Shown: positions 1 to 11,597 of the stretch, piece after piece
How the letters are laid out: each line of letters opens with the position of its first letter
Numbering within the stretch: position 1 is the stretch's first letter
Assembly: GCF_010668395.1 (NCBI RefSeq)
Contig: NZ_WUEY01000005.1
Coordinates: forward strand, 248,001 to 312,000
Source of the DNA: Martinezella lusitana
GTDB lineage: Bacteria > Pseudomonadota > Alphaproteobacteria > Rhizobiales > Rhizobiaceae
Direction of reading: 5' to 3'
DNA length: 64,000 nucleotides
Program-made: the position numbers and the translations under genes
The notes under the pieces: generated by a model
What the model saw: the letters and a program-made list of their open reading frames with translations, nothing else
Told to the model about the DNA's origin: nothing
The model's database searches: none

Positions 1-1
1 G

Positions 2-2230
<2,229 letters not shown>

Positions 2231-2240
2231 GGAGAAGAAG

Positions 2241-2627
2241 ATGAACATCGGCGAAGCATCCGGCCGCTCCGGCCTGCCGGCCAAGACGATCCGCTACTAC
2301 GAGGATATCGGACTGATCCGGCCCGACCGCAGCGACAACGGTTACCGTGACTATGGCTCCGACGACGTGCACAAGCTGCGCTTTCTCCACCGCTCGCGAA
2401 GCCTCGGCTTCTCGGTGGAGGAGTGTCGGCAGCTGCTGGCACTCTATGAAGACAAGAGCCGCGCCAGCGCCGACGTCAAGGACATCGCCGCCACGAAACT
2501 CATCGAAATCGACCGCAAGATCCGTGAACTGACGGAGCTGCGCCACACGCTGGAACATCTCGTCCACGCCTGCCACGGCAACGAGCGGCCGGACTGTCCG
2601 ATCTTGGAGGAGTTGTCGGAGGGGTGA
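2241..2627 (+). CDS. hmrR: MerR-family Cu(I)-responsive regulator (CueR/HmrR)
   Basis: Transcription activator of 128 residues that senses cytoplasmic Cu(I) and switches on the copper exporter next to it. The N-terminal winged helix-turn-helix is typical of MerR proteins (KTIRYYEDIGLIRP, residues 16-29), followed by a dimerisation helix. The C-terminal metal loop has Cys111 and Cys119 (CHGNERPDC), matching the two-cysteine, seven-residue spacing of CueR/HmrR, which selects monovalent ions. ATG at 2241 follows a GGAGAAG ribosome-binding site. Placement behind copA, rather than divergent from it, suggests self-inclusion in the copper operon. Confidence 0.93.
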   Translation: MNIGEASGRSGLPAKTIRYYEDIGLIRPDRSDNGYRDYGSDDVHKLRFLHRSRSLGFSVEECRQLLALYEDKSRASADVKDIAATKLIEIDRKIRELTELRHTLEHLVHACHGNERPDCPILEELSEG

Positions 2628-2881
2628 GAATGGACGGCGGTTTGGATGGCTGCATGAAAAATATCCCTCCCCCGTAAGCAGCTGGGCTATCGCATATGGC
2701 GCAAGTCGATGCGGCATATACCTTCTCCCCTCGGGGAGAAGGGGGTACGCGACAATAACCTACGATATTTCCCGCAAGCTCACCGTCTGGCACGGTCGTC
2801 GCTTCTCCCCCAAGTGGGGAGAAGGCTAGGATGCGGGCCAGTCCACCGATGCCGATGAAACAAGCGCGCCTGAAGCGACGC
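2628..2881. repeat. Intergenic element with two CCTTCTCCCC palindromes
   Basis: Non-coding gap between hmrR and the convergent thiolase gene. It contains two inverted repeats of one kind: CCTTCTCCCC-TC-GGGGAGAAGG at 2721-2742 and CTTCTCCCC-CAAGT-GGGGAGAAG at 2802-2824. A related element lies at 44885-45012. Such paired palindromes are common between genes in Rhizobiales. Here they may also act as a bidirectional terminator, because both flanking genes point inward. Confidence 0.75.
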
Positions 2882-4072
2882 CTATCCAACCCTCTCCACC
2901 GCAATCGCCGTCGCCTCGCCGCCGCCGATGCAGAGTGCTGCGACACCGCGCCTGGCGCCTTGGCGTTCCAGCGCATGCAGCAGCGTCACGATCAGGCGCG
3001 CGCCCGTGGCGCCGATCGGGTGGCCGAGGGCGCAGGCGCCGCCGTTGACGTTGAGGCGATCGCGCTCGATGCCGAGGTCCTTTGCCGCCGCCATGGCGAC
3101 GACGGCGAAGGCCTCGTTGATCTCGAACAGATCGACATCGCCAATCTTCCATCCCGTCTTGTCGAGCACCTTGCGGATCGCCGGGATCGGCGCCGTCGTG
3201 TACCAGGCCGGCTCTTGGCTGTGCGTGGCATGGGCCTTGATCTCGGCAAGAATGGGCAAGCCCTCGCGCTCGGCGATCGAGCGGCGCGTCAGGATCAGGG
3301 CTGCCGCACCGTCGGCATTGGCGGAAGCGCTGGCGGCCGTGATGGTGCCGTCCTTGCGGAACGCGGGTTTCAGTGTCGGGATCTTTTCCGGCGACACCTT
3401 CTGCGGATGCTCGTCCTTGGCAACGGTGACCGGACCGCCCTTGGCCATCACCGAAACCGGCGTGATCTCCGCCTCGAAAGCGCCCGTTTCCAGCGCCTTG
3501 CGGGCACGCGACAGGGTCTCGACCGCATAAGTATCCTGATCGTCGCGGCTGAACTGATAGGCCTCGACCGCCATCTCGCCGAAATCGCCCATGGAGCGGC
3601 CCTTCTCATAGGCATCCTCCAACCCGTCGAGCATCATATGGTCGAAGATGCGGTCGTGGCCCATGCGATAGCCGCCGCGTGCCTTGGCGAGCAGATAGGG
3701 CGCATTCGACATCGACTCCATGCCGCCGGCGACCGCGATGGAGGCCGATCCGGCAAGAATGAGGTCATGCGCCAGCATGGTCGCCTTCATGCCGGAGCCG
3801 CAGACCTTGTTGATGGTGGTGGCGCCGACCGCATCCGGCAGGCCGGCCCCGCGCGCAGCCTGCCGTGCCGGCGCCTGTCCCTGCCCCGCAGGCAGGACGC
3901 AGCCGAACAGGACCTCGTCCACACTCTCCGCCGAAAGGCCGGCGCGCTCCAGCGCCGCGCGGATGACATGCGCGCCTAGCTCGGGCGCCTGCAGCGAAGC
4001 GAGTTCTCCCTGGAAACGGCCAAGCGGCGTGCGCGTGGCGGACACAATCACGACAGGATCGATAGCGGGCAT
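2882..4072 (-). CDS. Acetyl-CoA acetyltransferase (thiolase)
   Basis: Thiolase of 396 residues, condensing two acetyl-CoA to acetoacetyl-CoA or cleaving 3-ketoacyl-CoA; cytoplasmic. The nucleophile region NKVCGSGMKA places the acyl-carrying cysteine at Cys91. The C-terminal half has NGGACALGHPIGATGARL with the catalytic His at about 351, and CIGGGEATA with the second cysteine at about 381. Length and motifs fit the biosynthetic type II (PhaA/AtoB) group rather than the longer FadA-type enzymes, but no phaB or hydroxyacyl-CoA dehydrogenase is adjacent, so the pathway is open. An inverted repeat at 4125-4146 lies about 50 nt upstream and may be its operator. Confidence 0.93.
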   Translation of the reverse strand: MPAIDPVVIVSATRTPLGRFQGELASLQAPELGAHVIRAALERAGLSAESVDEVLFGCVLPAGQGQAPARQAARGAGLPDAVGATTINKVCGSGMKATMLAHDLILAGSASIAVAGGMESMSNAPYLLAKARGGYRMGHDRIFDHMMLDGLEDAYEKGRSMGDFGEMAVEAYQFSRDDQDTYAVETLSRARKALETGAFEAEITPVSVMAKGGPVTVAKDEHPQKVSPEKIPTLKPAFRKDGTITAASASANADGAAALILTRRSIAEREGLPILAEIKAHATHSQEPAWYTTAPIPAIRKVLDKTGWKIGDVDLFEINEAFAVVAMAAAKDLGIERDRLNVNGGACALGHPIGATGARLIVTLLHALERQGARRGVAALCIGGGEATAIAVERVG

Positions 4073-4124
4073 GACAACTCCTCACGGTCAGCGAACGGCA
4101 TCTTTGAACGCTACTGCTACCACG

Positions 4125-4146
4125 TTAGATGATGTTCGTCATCTAA
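4125..4146. promoter_or_regulatory. 22-bp inverted repeat, candidate operator
   Basis: Arms TTAGATGA and TCATCTAA are perfect complements around a 6-nt centre (TGTTCG). It sits 53 nt upstream of the thiolase start and 97 nt upstream of vapB. It could control either gene; no regulator of the TetR/FadR type is adjacent, so assignment is open. Confidence 0.5.
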
Positions 4147-4242
4147 ATATCACAAAAGATGAGCTCAAGGCCGCAGACGGATCCGATTGCCCTCCCGGCA
4201 TATACGCCTTAAGGATATCCGCAAAAATTGAAAGGATATTCC

Positions 4243-4470
4243 ATGCCGCTTTACATCAAGGACGACGCCATCGATCGGCTGGCCCGGCGCTATCAGGCCC
4301 TGACCAAAGCTCCCACCAAGACCGAGGCGGTGCGACTGGCCTTGCAGAAGGCACTGGATGAAGAACTGACGAAACCGGCCCTTGCCGATGTCGCCGTCGC
4401 CTTCTGCCGTAATCTCAAGCAGAAAGCCACTGCCAAGGGCGAGAATGCCGGCACGACGGGAGACGTTTGA
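4243..4470 (+). CDS. vapB: VapB-type antitoxin (PSK-like)
   Basis: Protein of 75 residues that should neutralise the PIN toxin encoded by the next gene and repress their shared promoter. The start is taken at the ATG at 4243 because AAAGGA sits at the proper distance; a TTG at 4228 is in frame but has no such site. The N-terminus (LYIKDDAIDRLARRYQ) followed by TKTEAVRLALQKALD resembles the ribbon-helix-helix region of the Rv0623/PSK antitoxin family. Its TGA overlaps the toxin ATG by one base, giving translational coupling. Confidence 0.85.
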   Translation: MPLYIKDDAIDRLARRYQALTKAPTKTEAVRLALQKALDEELTKPALADVAVAFCRNLKQKATAKGENAGTTGDV

Positions 4471-4865
4471 TGTTTATCGACGCTTCGGTGCTGTCGGCAA
4501 TGATGACCGACGAAGAGGAGGCGCGCGCCTTCGCCATCCGCATGCAGCCGGCAACGGCGCGAACGACGTCGCCGCTCGCGGTTATGAACGCCGCAATCCT
4601 GGTGTCCGCCATTTTGGGATTATCGCCGACCGAGGCCGGCGAAGCTGTCCGCACGTTTCTGCAGCTCATGAACATTCAGCAGCTTGCCGTGCCGCCCCGC
4701 GCCGCCGCACTGGCGACCGAGGCTTACGAGCACTACGGCCAAGACAGCCATTCGGCACGCCTCAGCCTTGACGATTGCATAACCTATGCCTGCGCTCGTT
4801 ATTACCGCCAGCCGCTATTGTCGAAAAGCGACCGGTTCAAGCAGACCGATATCGAGCTGGCCTAG
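4470..4865 (+). CDS. vapC: VapC-type PIN-domain ribonuclease toxin
   Basis: PIN-domain toxin of 131 residues, expected to cleave RNA (tRNA or rRNA in characterised VapC proteins) when released from the antitoxin. The start ATG at 4470 overlaps the vapB stop (TGATG). Asp4 in FIDASVLSAMM is the first acidic site residue; the second half has LSLDDCITYACAR and LLSKSDRFKQTDI, with the conserved late aspartates of the family. The usual length of about 130 residues is intact, so the pair looks functional. Confidence 0.88.
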   Translation: MFIDASVLSAMMTDEEEARAFAIRMQPATARTTSPLAVMNAAILVSAILGLSPTEAGEAVRTFLQLMNIQQLAVPPRAAALATEAYEHYGQDSHSARLSLDDCITYACARYYRQPLLSKSDRFKQTDIELA

Positions 4866-4907
4866 GCCGCCCCGAGTGGGCGAAGCCGGCTCGATACCAT
4901 CCAGCCG

Positions 4908-5213
4908 TTACGGGCAAAGCGAGGCCGAGCCTGCGGAGAACGTGTTCGAACGTGCGCCGACGGAGTTGGGGGCAGCGGCGCATTGCAGCCGGGAAATCGA
5001 GTCGCCGGCGCGGATCGGGCCGGTCACCGACGGGTCGGTATTGATCGTGCCGTCCGGAAGAATTGCATCCTTCGAATGGTCGACATTGCCGACATCGGCC
5101 TGGAACGCCTCGACATTGACGCGCTTGGGATGATGCTTGTGCACCTGCTCCGCCATGGCGGCGCTGGACATGCCGACAACGAGAGCGGAGATAGCGAGGG
5201 TTCTAAGCAGCAT
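4908..5213 (-). CDS. Small secreted protein, unknown function
   Basis: Predicted protein of 101 residues. ATG at 5213 is chosen over an upstream in-frame codon (5249) because AGGAGG precedes it. Residues 1-21 form a typical signal peptide (MLLRTLAISALVVGMSSAAMA) with AxA cleavage. The mature part begins EQVHKHHPKR and has a pattern of short polar segments (DVGNVDHSKDAILPDGTINT) with one cysteine pair, Cys near residues 77 and 100. No family is recognised. It lies alone, tail to tail with vapC. Confidence 0.6.
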   Translation of the reverse strand: MLLRTLAISALVVGMSSAAMAEQVHKHHPKRVNVEAFQADVGNVDHSKDAILPDGTINTDPSVTGPIRAGDSISRLQCAAAPNSVGARSNTFSAGSASLCP

Positions 5214-5317
5214 GGGACTGCCTCCTATGGGAGTTGTTGCGAAATTCATATGGGAACTGGCAAGCCATTTTTACAGCGGCTTGCGTCTCAATATCGTTAA
5301 GAGTTTGAAGGTTTTGA

Positions 5318-6757
5318 TCAGGTCTTCACTTTGTGGCGGGACACCTCTGCGCCGGCATCGTGCGGCAGGCTGATAAAACGCAATGCGGAGATGCCACCGA
5401 TAAGGCCAACGACGAGGAAAGCCCAGCGAAAATCGACAAGCGAGAGCGTTTCACCCCCATGAAACGTACGTGAAAGATTGAGCACCGCGGCCGCCACGGC
5501 AACGCCGAGCAACAGCGACACCTGCTGCAGCATGCTCGACAATGTCGAAGCGGAACTGCGCTGTGCGGCATGGATATCGGCAAAGCCGAGCGTATTCAGC
5601 GCCGTGAAGTTCATCGATCGCGAAAGGCCGGCAATGAATAGCAGGCAATATATCAGCAGATCCGGCGTGGAAGGCGATAGAAACGCACATGCGGCAATGC
5701 TGGCCGACGAGATCAGGCCATTGACGACGAGCACGTCACGGAAGCCGAAGGCTCTCAGCATCTGCGTCGTGATCGCCTTCATGCCGAGATTGCCGGCGAA
5801 ATAGAAGAGCAGATAGGTGCCGGCGTCGATCGCCGTGCGGCCGAAACCGACCTGGAAGAGCAGCGGAATGAGGAAGGGCGTGGCATTGATCGCGACGCGG
5901 CTTGCCGTGCCGGCCGAAAGCGTCGACATGGCGAATGTCTGCACCTTGAAGGCGGAGAGATCGAGCAAGGGCGCATCGACCTTCATGAAATGCCTGGTGG
6001 CGACAACCGAGAAAACCACGCCCGCGGCAACGAGCCCGATGCTGGGCGCCAGTCCGGTAGTGCCCTGAACCACGAATTCCAGACCGGCGAGCAGAAACGT
6101 CAGCCCGGCAGCCGATTGGAGAAAGCCGATGAAATCCAGCCGCGCGACCTTCTCCTCCCGCTGGTCCGGCACGAAGCGCAGGACGAGACCGAGACCGATG
6201 ATGCCGATCGGGATGTTGATCAGGAAGTTCCAGTGCCAGCTGAAATAGGTGGTGATGAAGCTGCCGAGCACCGGGCCGATGACGGGAGCGGTCAGCGCCG
6301 GCCAGGTGATCATCGACATTGCGTGTACGAGATCGGATTTACGCGCGTTTTTCAGCACGATGATGCGCCCCACCGGCGTCATCAGCGCACTGCCGACGCC
6401 CTGGACGGCGCGGGCGATGATGAATTCGGTGAGATTGCCCGACAAACCGCAAAACAGCGATGCCACGGTGAAGATGGTGATCGACGCGAGAAACACCCGC
6501 CTTGCGCCGTAGCGATCGCCCGCCCAGCCGGCAAGCGGCACGAAAGCCGCCATGGTCAGCAGGTAGACCGTGATGCCGATGCTCATCGAGACCGGCTCGA
6601 CACCAAACGTTTTCGCCATCTGCGGCAGCGACGTTGTGACGATGGTGCCGTCGAGAATCTGCATGAAGAAGGAGACGGCGACGACAAGGGCGATGATGCG
6701 GGACTGCCGGCCGAAACTTGCTTCGGAAGGCTGATCTGTGGTCCTGGCAACGGTCAT
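5318..6757 (-). CDS. MFS multidrug transporter, DHA2 (EmrB/QacA) family
   Basis: Inner-membrane proton-coupled drug exporter of 479 residues, a length typical of 14-helix DHA2 transporters. The first helix carries the family motif around LDGTIVTTSLPQMA, and the loop after helix 2 shows GWAGDRYGARRVF (motif A, DRYGRR type). The motif C region includes PVIGPVLGSFI. No membrane-fusion (EmrA) gene is adjacent, and no regulator is seen, so the substrate and control are unknown. Transcribed alone. Confidence 0.9.
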   Translation of the reverse strand: MTVARTTDQPSEASFGRQSRIIALVVAVSFFMQILDGTIVTTSLPQMAKTFGVEPVSMSIGITVYLLTMAAFVPLAGWAGDRYGARRVFLASITIFTVASLFCGLSGNLTEFIIARAVQGVGSALMTPVGRIIVLKNARKSDLVHAMSMITWPALTAPVIGPVLGSFITTYFSWHWNFLINIPIGIIGLGLVLRFVPDQREEKVARLDFIGFLQSAAGLTFLLAGLEFVVQGTTGLAPSIGLVAAGVVFSVVATRHFMKVDAPLLDLSAFKVQTFAMSTLSAGTASRVAINATPFLIPLLFQVGFGRTAIDAGTYLLFYFAGNLGMKAITTQMLRAFGFRDVLVVNGLISSASIAACAFLSPSTPDLLIYCLLFIAGLSRSMNFTALNTLGFADIHAAQRSSASTLSSMLQQVSLLLGVAVAAAVLNLSRTFHGGETLSLVDFRWAFLVVGLIGGISALRFISLPHDAGAEVSRHKVKT

Positions 6758-6957
6758 GGCATGAAATTTCAGAGAAGGGCGTTAAAGGGGCCGGTACTCC
6801 GGCAACAATCATACCATCATTGAATACGCCCATCGCGGCGGCTTGCAAAGCCGCAAAGCCACGTCGGCGCCATCAAATCGGCACGGTGACACAGGAAGTC
6901 GCGATCTCTTTCGCGTTTGCAGCCACCGCACGGCCTGGCGGCTCCGTCGTGCCCGAA

Positions 6958-7620
6958 TCAATCGTCCGAGTAGCGCTGCTCCCGCCAGGGGTCGCCATAC
7001 ATGTGATAGCCGTTCTTCTCCCAGAAGCCGACCCTGTCGGCGCCGATGAGCTCGATGCGGCTCAGCCACTTGGCGCTCTTCCAGAAATAGAGATGCGGCA
7101 CGACCAGGCGCATCGGGCCGCCATGCTCGCCGGCCAGCGGCTTGCCCTCCCAGGCGGTGGCGAGGATCGCGTCTTCGGCTGCGAAATCCGAAAGCGGCAG
7201 GTTGGTGGTATAGCCGTCATAGCTGGTCAGCAGCACATGATGGGCCTCGGCCGTCGGCATGGCGAGATCAAGGAGATCACGCGTCGAAACCCCTTCCCAG
7301 CGATTGTCGTAGCGCGACCAGGTCGTCACGCAATGGATATCGCTGACGCGGGTGCTCCGTTCGATCGCCTGGAAAGCCGCCCAATCGAGGCTGAGCCGCT
7401 TTTCCACGAAGCCGAACACATCAAGCCGCCAACTCGACAGGGAAACTTGTGGCTGCACACCGAGATCGAGCACCGGCCAGTTCTTGACGAGATGCTGCCC
7501 CGGCGGCAGCCGCTCGGTCTCGGGCCGGCTGATGCGCCCCGTCAGAAACTTGCCCTCCGCCGCCCAGCGGCGCTTGGAGGTGGTGAGCTTGCTATCGGCT
7601 GGGATCGGATCGTCGCTCAT
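6958..7620 (-). CDS. Sulfite-oxidase-like molybdopterin oxidoreductase
   Basis: Soluble protein of 220 residues with the oxidoreductase molybdopterin-binding fold (PF00174). ATG at 7620 is preceded by AGAGGA; an in-frame TTG at 7647 is less likely. The conserved Cys97 in VSDIHCVTTWSR is the expected molybdenum ligand, and EHGGPMRLVVPHLYFWKSAK follows the pattern of cofactor-binding residues in the family. It has no Tat signal, unlike MsrP (YedY), so it is predicted to be cytoplasmic. The substrate is unknown. A 7-bp hairpin (6838-6854) lies in the 200-bp gap downstream. Confidence 0.85.
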   Translation of the reverse strand: MSDDPIPADSKLTTSKRRWAAEGKFLTGRISRPETERLPPGQHLVKNWPVLDLGVQPQVSLSSWRLDVFGFVEKRLSLDWAAFQAIERSTRVSDIHCVTTWSRYDNRWEGVSTRDLLDLAMPTAEAHHVLLTSYDGYTTNLPLSDFAAEDAILATAWEGKPLAGEHGGPMRLVVPHLYFWKSAKWLSRIELIGADRVGFWEKNGYHMYGDPWREQRYSDD

Positions 7621-7714
7621 GGAGGCATCCTCTGAAACTGCCGCCAATGGAGCTGCACAGAGGCTCGAGTGTCAAGACAATCAATTCAACCCAATTCCAA
7701 CAAGCTCAAATCAA

Positions 7715-7735
7715 CGCCGGTCTGTTCGACCGGCG
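7715..7735 (-). terminator. Probable terminator of the hut operon
   Basis: CGCCGGTC and GACCGGCG form a perfect 8-bp stem with a 5-nt loop, about 70 nt beyond the hutD stop. On the minus strand the stem is followed by TTGATTTG, a weak U-rich tail. The rest of the 183-bp gap holds no gene. Confidence 0.55.
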
Positions 7736-7803
7736 CTATTCAGACATCTGCAACATAGCGATGGCCTTCTATCGCGCGCATCGCTTCGGCTGGTTATCCC
7801 CGC

Positions 7804-8373
7804 CTAGCGTAGACGATTGGCCTGAATATCGATCTGAAACAGCTCCGCTTTTCCGGAGACGCTTGTTTCCTGTCCGCCTGCGTCCAGAAGAAGGCAATCC
7901 AGTGCCGAAAGCGAAAGCTTGGCGATTTCAGCGTGACCACGATGACAAAGGATAAGGGTCACGCCTCGCCGGGAAGCAAGACTGACAGTTCCGTCAACGG
8001 AAACGCGCCGCACGGAATGCGTGAAGCGGCCTCGCCGCGTCATGACGTTGAGATCGGTGATCGTCCCGTCGATCAAAGTGGCCGACGTCGGGGCATCGGC
8101 CGCAAAGGGAAGCGGCGCGCTTGCCTGTGTCAGGCGCTCGGGCGCGCGGCCTTCGATGAAGAGGGTCATGCCCTCTCCCTCCAGAATGGATAGTGTGCGA
8201 TCGATGCCCGGAAAGACCGAAAACGGCCCGTCCGAGGCAACGGTCGCCATGCTGACGCGCCAGTCGAATTCGGCAAGCCCTGCGCCGTCGGGCGAAACGG
8301 CGATCTCCACCGTTTCCCCGCCACCGTTTTTCCAGGGCATGCGCTTGTGGTCACTGGCGCGTAGCAGCTTCAT
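7804..8373 (-). CDS. hutD: HutD/Ves family protein
   Basis: Cupin-fold protein of 189 residues, last gene of the hut operon. HutD is thought to tune histidine degradation by binding a pathway product such as formylglutamate; its exact role is unsettled. The N-terminus KRMPWKNGGGETVEIAV is the family signature. ATG at 8373 starts one base after the hutU stop, so the two are translationally coupled. Longer in-frame extensions run through hutU sequence and are not used. Confidence 0.92.
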   Translation of the reverse strand: MKLLRASDHKRMPWKNGGGETVEIAVSPDGAGLAEFDWRVSMATVASDGPFSVFPGIDRTLSILEGEGMTLFIEGRAPERLTQASAPLPFAADAPTSATLIDGTITDLNVMTRRGRFTHSVRRVSVDGTVSLASRRGVTLILCHRGHAEIAKLSLSALDCLLLDAGGQETSVSGKAELFQIDIQANRLR

Positions 8374-8374
8374 C

Positions 8375-10060
8375 TTAGTTCCCCAGGATAGCCGGCAGGC
8401 GCAGGCCCTGCTGCTTTGCCCAGTCGAGGGCGATGTCGTAGCCGGCATCGGCATGACGCATGACGCCGGTTGCCGGGTCGTTCCACAGAACGCGCTCCAG
8501 ACGGCGGGCCGCATCATCGGTGCCGTCGGCGCAGATGACCATGCCCGAGTGCTGGCTGAAGCCCATGCCGACGCCGCCGCCGTGGTGCAGCGATACCCAG
8601 GTCGCGCCCGAGGCGGTGTTGAGCAGCGCGTTCAAGAGCGGCCAGTCGGAAACGGCATCCGAGCCGTCCTTCATGGCTTCGGTTTCGCGGTTCGGCGAAG
8701 CGACTGAGCCGGAGTCGAGATGGTCACGGCCGATGACGACGGGCGCCTTCAGCTCGCCGTTCCTGACCATTTCGTTGAAGGCCAGGCCAAGGCGGTGACG
8801 ATCGCCGAGACCGACCCAGCAAATGCGCGCCGGCAGGCCCTGGAAGGCGATGCGCTCGCGCGCCATGTCCAGCCAGTTGTGCAGGTGGGTGTTGCCGGGG
8901 GTGAGTTCCTTCACCTTGGCGTCGGTCTTGTAGATATCCTCCGGATCGCCCGAGAGAGCAGCCCAGCGGAAGGGGCCGATGCCGCGGCAGAACAGCGGAC
9001 GGATGTAAGCCGGCACGAAGCCCGGGAAAGCGAAGGCGTTTTCAAAGCCTTCGTCCTTGGCGACCTGGCGGATGTTGTTGCCGTAGTCGAGCGTCGGAAC
9101 GCCGGCGTTCCAGAAGTCGACCATGGCTTCGACATGCACCTTCATCGAGGCGCGGGCGGCAGCCTCGACGGCCTTCGGATCGCTTTCGCGCTTGGCCTTG
9201 TGCTCGGCCACCGTCCAACCGGCCGGCAGATAGCCGTTCAGCGGGTCGTGAGCGGAAGTCTGGTCGGTGACGATATCCGGACGTGGACCGCCAGCCTTCA
9301 TGCGCTTCACCAGTTCGGGGAAGATTTCAGCGGCATTGCCGAGCAGGCCGACAGACTTGGCTTCGCCGGCCTTCGTCCACTTGTCGATCAGGGCAAGCGC
9401 TTCGTCGAGCGTCTTTGCCTTTTCATCGACATAGCGGGTGCGCAGGCGGAAATCGATGCGGGTTTCGTCGCTCTCGACGGCGAGGCAGCAGGCGCCGGCC
9501 ATGACGGCTGCCAGTGGCTGTGCGCCGCCCATGCCGCCAAGGCCGCCGGTCAGGATCCACTTGCCCTTGAGGTTGCCGTCATAATGCTGGCGGCCGGCTT
9601 CCACGAAGGTTTCGTAGGTGCCCTGCACGATGCCCTGCGTGCCGATATAGATCCACGAGCCGGCCGTCATCTGGCCGTACATGGCAAGGCCCTTCTTATC
9701 CAGCTCGTTGAAGTGATCCCACGTTGCCCAGTGCGGCACGAGGTTCGAGTTGGCGATGAGCACGCGCGGCGCATCCTTATGGGTGCGGAACACGGCGACC
9801 GGCTTGCCCGACTGCACGAGCAGCGTCTCGTCTTCGTTGAGCGTCTTCAGCGTCGCGGCGATACGGTCGAAATCGTCCCAGGTGCGGGCGGCGCGGCCGA
9901 TACCGCCGTAAACGACCAGCTCGTTCGGGTTTTCGGCGACGTCCGGATCGAGGTTGTTCATCAGCATGCGCAGCGGCGCTTCGGTCAACCAGCTCTTGGC
10001 GTTGAGTTCCGGGCCGCGGGGTGCGCGGATTTCGCGAATGTTATGGCGTGGGTTGGTCAT
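8375..10060 (-). CDS. hutU: Urocanate hydratase
   Basis: Converts urocanate to 4-imidazolone-5-propionate with a tightly bound NAD+ acting as electrophile; second step of histidine breakdown; cytoplasmic. At 561 residues it has normal length. Motifs include the NAD-binding stretch [15 protein letters not shown] and the conserved [16 protein letters not shown] carrying the active-site cysteine. The start at 10060 lies one base after the hutH stop; an upstream ORF extension overlaps hutH and is rejected. Confidence 0.97.
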   Translation of the reverse strand: MTNPRHNIREIRAPRGPELNAKSWLTEAPLRMLMNNLDPDVAENPNELVVYGGIGRAARTWDDFDRIAATLKTLNEDETLLVQSGKPVAVFRTHKDAPRVLIANSNLVPHWATWDHFNELDKKGLAMYGQMTAGSWIYIGTQGIVQGTYETFVEAGRQHYDGNLKGKWILTGGLGGMGGAQPLAAVMAGACCLAVESDETRIDFRLRTRYVDEKAKTLDEALALIDKWTKAGEAKSVGLLGNAAEIFPELVKRMKAGGPRPDIVTDQTSAHDPLNGYLPAGWTVAEHKAKRESDPKAVEAAARASMKVHVEAMVDFWNAGVPTLDYGNNIRQVAKDEGFENAFAFPGFVPAYIRPLFCRGIGPFRWAALSGDPEDIYKTDAKVKELTPGNTHLHNWLDMARERIAFQGLPARICWVGLGDRHRLGLAFNEMVRNGELKAPVVIGRDHLDSGSVASPNRETEAMKDGSDAVSDWPLLNALLNTASGATWVSLHHGGGVGMGFSQHSGMVICADGTDDAARRLERVLWNDPATGVMRHADAGYDIALDWAKQQGLRLPAILGN

Positions 10061-10061
10061 G

Positions 10062-11597
10062 TCACATCTCCAAAGAGGGCAGGATGTCGGTTGAAATCGA
10101 GGCATTGAGTGCGCCGGAAGCGATCAGCTCGCCGGCGGCTTTCAGGTCGTTTGCCATGTAGCGGTCTTCGTCCAGCGAAGGCACGGCCGCACGGATCGCG
10201 GATATGGCGAGCGTCAATTCCGGGCTGGTCGTCAGCGGCGCGCGCAGCTCGACACCCTGGGCAGCCGTCAGCGCCTCGATGCCGATGATGTTGAAGAGGT
10301 TTTCGGTCATGCCGAGCAGGCGGCGCGCACCATGGCAGGCCATGGATACGTGGTCCTCCTGATTGGCCGAGGTCGGTGTCGAGTCGACCGAGGCCGGGTG
10401 TGACATCTGCTTGTTTTCGGACATCAGCGCAGCCGAGGTCACTTCGGCGATCATCAGGCCGGAATTCAGGCCCGGCTTCTTGGCGAGGAAGGCCGGCAGG
10501 CCGTAGCTCAGCGCCGGATCGACGAGCAGCGCGATACGGCGCTGGGCAATTGCGCCGATTTCGCAGACTGCGATGGCGATCTGGTCGGCGGCGAAGGCCA
10601 CCGGTTCGGCGTGGAAATTACCGCCGGAGACGACGGAATTGTCCGAAAGCACCAGCGGGTTGTCGGTAACGGCGTTGGCTTCGATTTCGAGCGTGCGTCC
10701 GACCGAACGCAGGAGGTCGAGGCAGGCGCCGTCCACCTGCGGCTGGCAGCGGATGCAATAGGGATCCTGCACGCGCTCGTCGCCTTCGATATGGCTTTCA
10801 CGGATCACGGAACCGGCAAGCAGGCCGCGCAGGGCCGATGCGGTATCGATCTGGCCCTGATGGCCGCGCAGCGTGTGAATGTCGGGATGGAACGGTGCCG
10901 AAGACCCCATGGCCGCATCCGTCGACATGGCGCCGGTGATAAGGGCTGCCTGAGCGGCGCGATGGGCGCGGAAGAGGCCGGCCAGCGCAAGCCCGGTCGA
11001 AACCTGCGTGCCGTTGATCAGCGCCAGCCCTTCCTTGGCGGCAAGCACGACCGGCTTCAGGCCGGCCTTTTCGAGCGCTGCCGCGCCGGAGAGCTGCTCG
11101 CCGGCATAGAATGCCTCGCCATGACCCATCATGACGGCGGTCATGTGCGCCAGCGGCGCCAGATCGCCGGACGCGCCGACCGAGCCCTTTTCGGGGATGA
11201 CCGGCACGACACCCTTTTCAAGCATGGCCTCGATCAGCCGCACCAGCCCCAGCCGCACGCCGGAAGCGCCGCGGCCGAGCGAAACCAGCTTCAGCGACAT
11301 GATCAGGCGCACGACATTCTCGGGCAGCGGCTGGCCGACGCCGCAGCAATGCGAAAGGATCAGATTGCGCTGAAGGGTGGCGACATCGGCTGCGTCGATC
11401 TTGATGGATGCCAGTTTGCCGAAGCCGGTGTTGATGCCGTAGACCGGCGCATTTCCGGCCGCGATTTCGGCGATGCGAGCAGCCGCCTTGGCAATGCCGG
11501 CATCGAAGGAAGCATCGAGCCTGGCAGGCTCGCCGGCCCAGTAGATCTCTGCCAACTGCTGCAGCGAAACGGAACCTGGATGGAGAACGATGGTCAT
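10062..11597 (-). CDS. hutH: Histidine ammonia-lyase
   Basis: Deaminates histidine to urocanate, the first step of the pathway. 511 residues. The self-processing MIO cofactor tripeptide Ala142-Ser143-Gly144 is present in [15 protein letters not shown], at the same number as in the Pseudomonas enzyme. Tyr53 in [10 protein letters not shown] is the conserved catalytic loop. Its ATG overlaps the hutI stop by four bases (ATGA), and its stop is one base from hutU, so the order hutI-H-U-D is one tightly coupled operon. Confidence 0.98.
   Translation of the reverse strand: MTIVLHPGSVSLQQLAEIYWAGEPARLDASFDAGIAKAAARIAEIAAGNAPVYGINTGFGKLASIKIDAADVATLQRNLILSHCCGVGQPLPENVVRLIMSLKLVSLGRGASGVRLGLVRLIEAMLEKGVVPVIPEKGSVGASGDLAPLAHMTAVMMGHGEAFYAGEQLSGAAALEKAGLKPVVLAAKEGLALINGTQVSTGLALAGLFRAHRAAQAALITGAMSTDAAMGSSAPFHPDIHTLRGHQGQIDTASALRGLLAGSVIRESHIEGDERVQDPYCIRCQPQVDGACLDLLRSVGRTLEIEANAVTDNPLVLSDNSVVSGGNFHAEPVAFAADQIAIAVCEIGAIAQRRIALLVDPALSYGLPAFLAKKPGLNSGLMIAEVTSAALMSENKQMSHPASVDSTPTSANQEDHVSMACHGARRLLGMTENLFNIIGIEALTAAQGVELRAPLTTSPELTLAISAIRAAVPSLDEDRYMANDLKAAGELIASGALNASISTDILPSLEM

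Noticed and set aside
2831..3979. Long plus-strand ORF over the thiolase gene
   Set aside because: Mirror frame of the thiolase; the minus-strand frame has all active-site motifs.
8720..10108. 462-codon plus-strand ORF opposite hutU
   Set aside because: High-GC antisense open frame; hutU is unambiguous.
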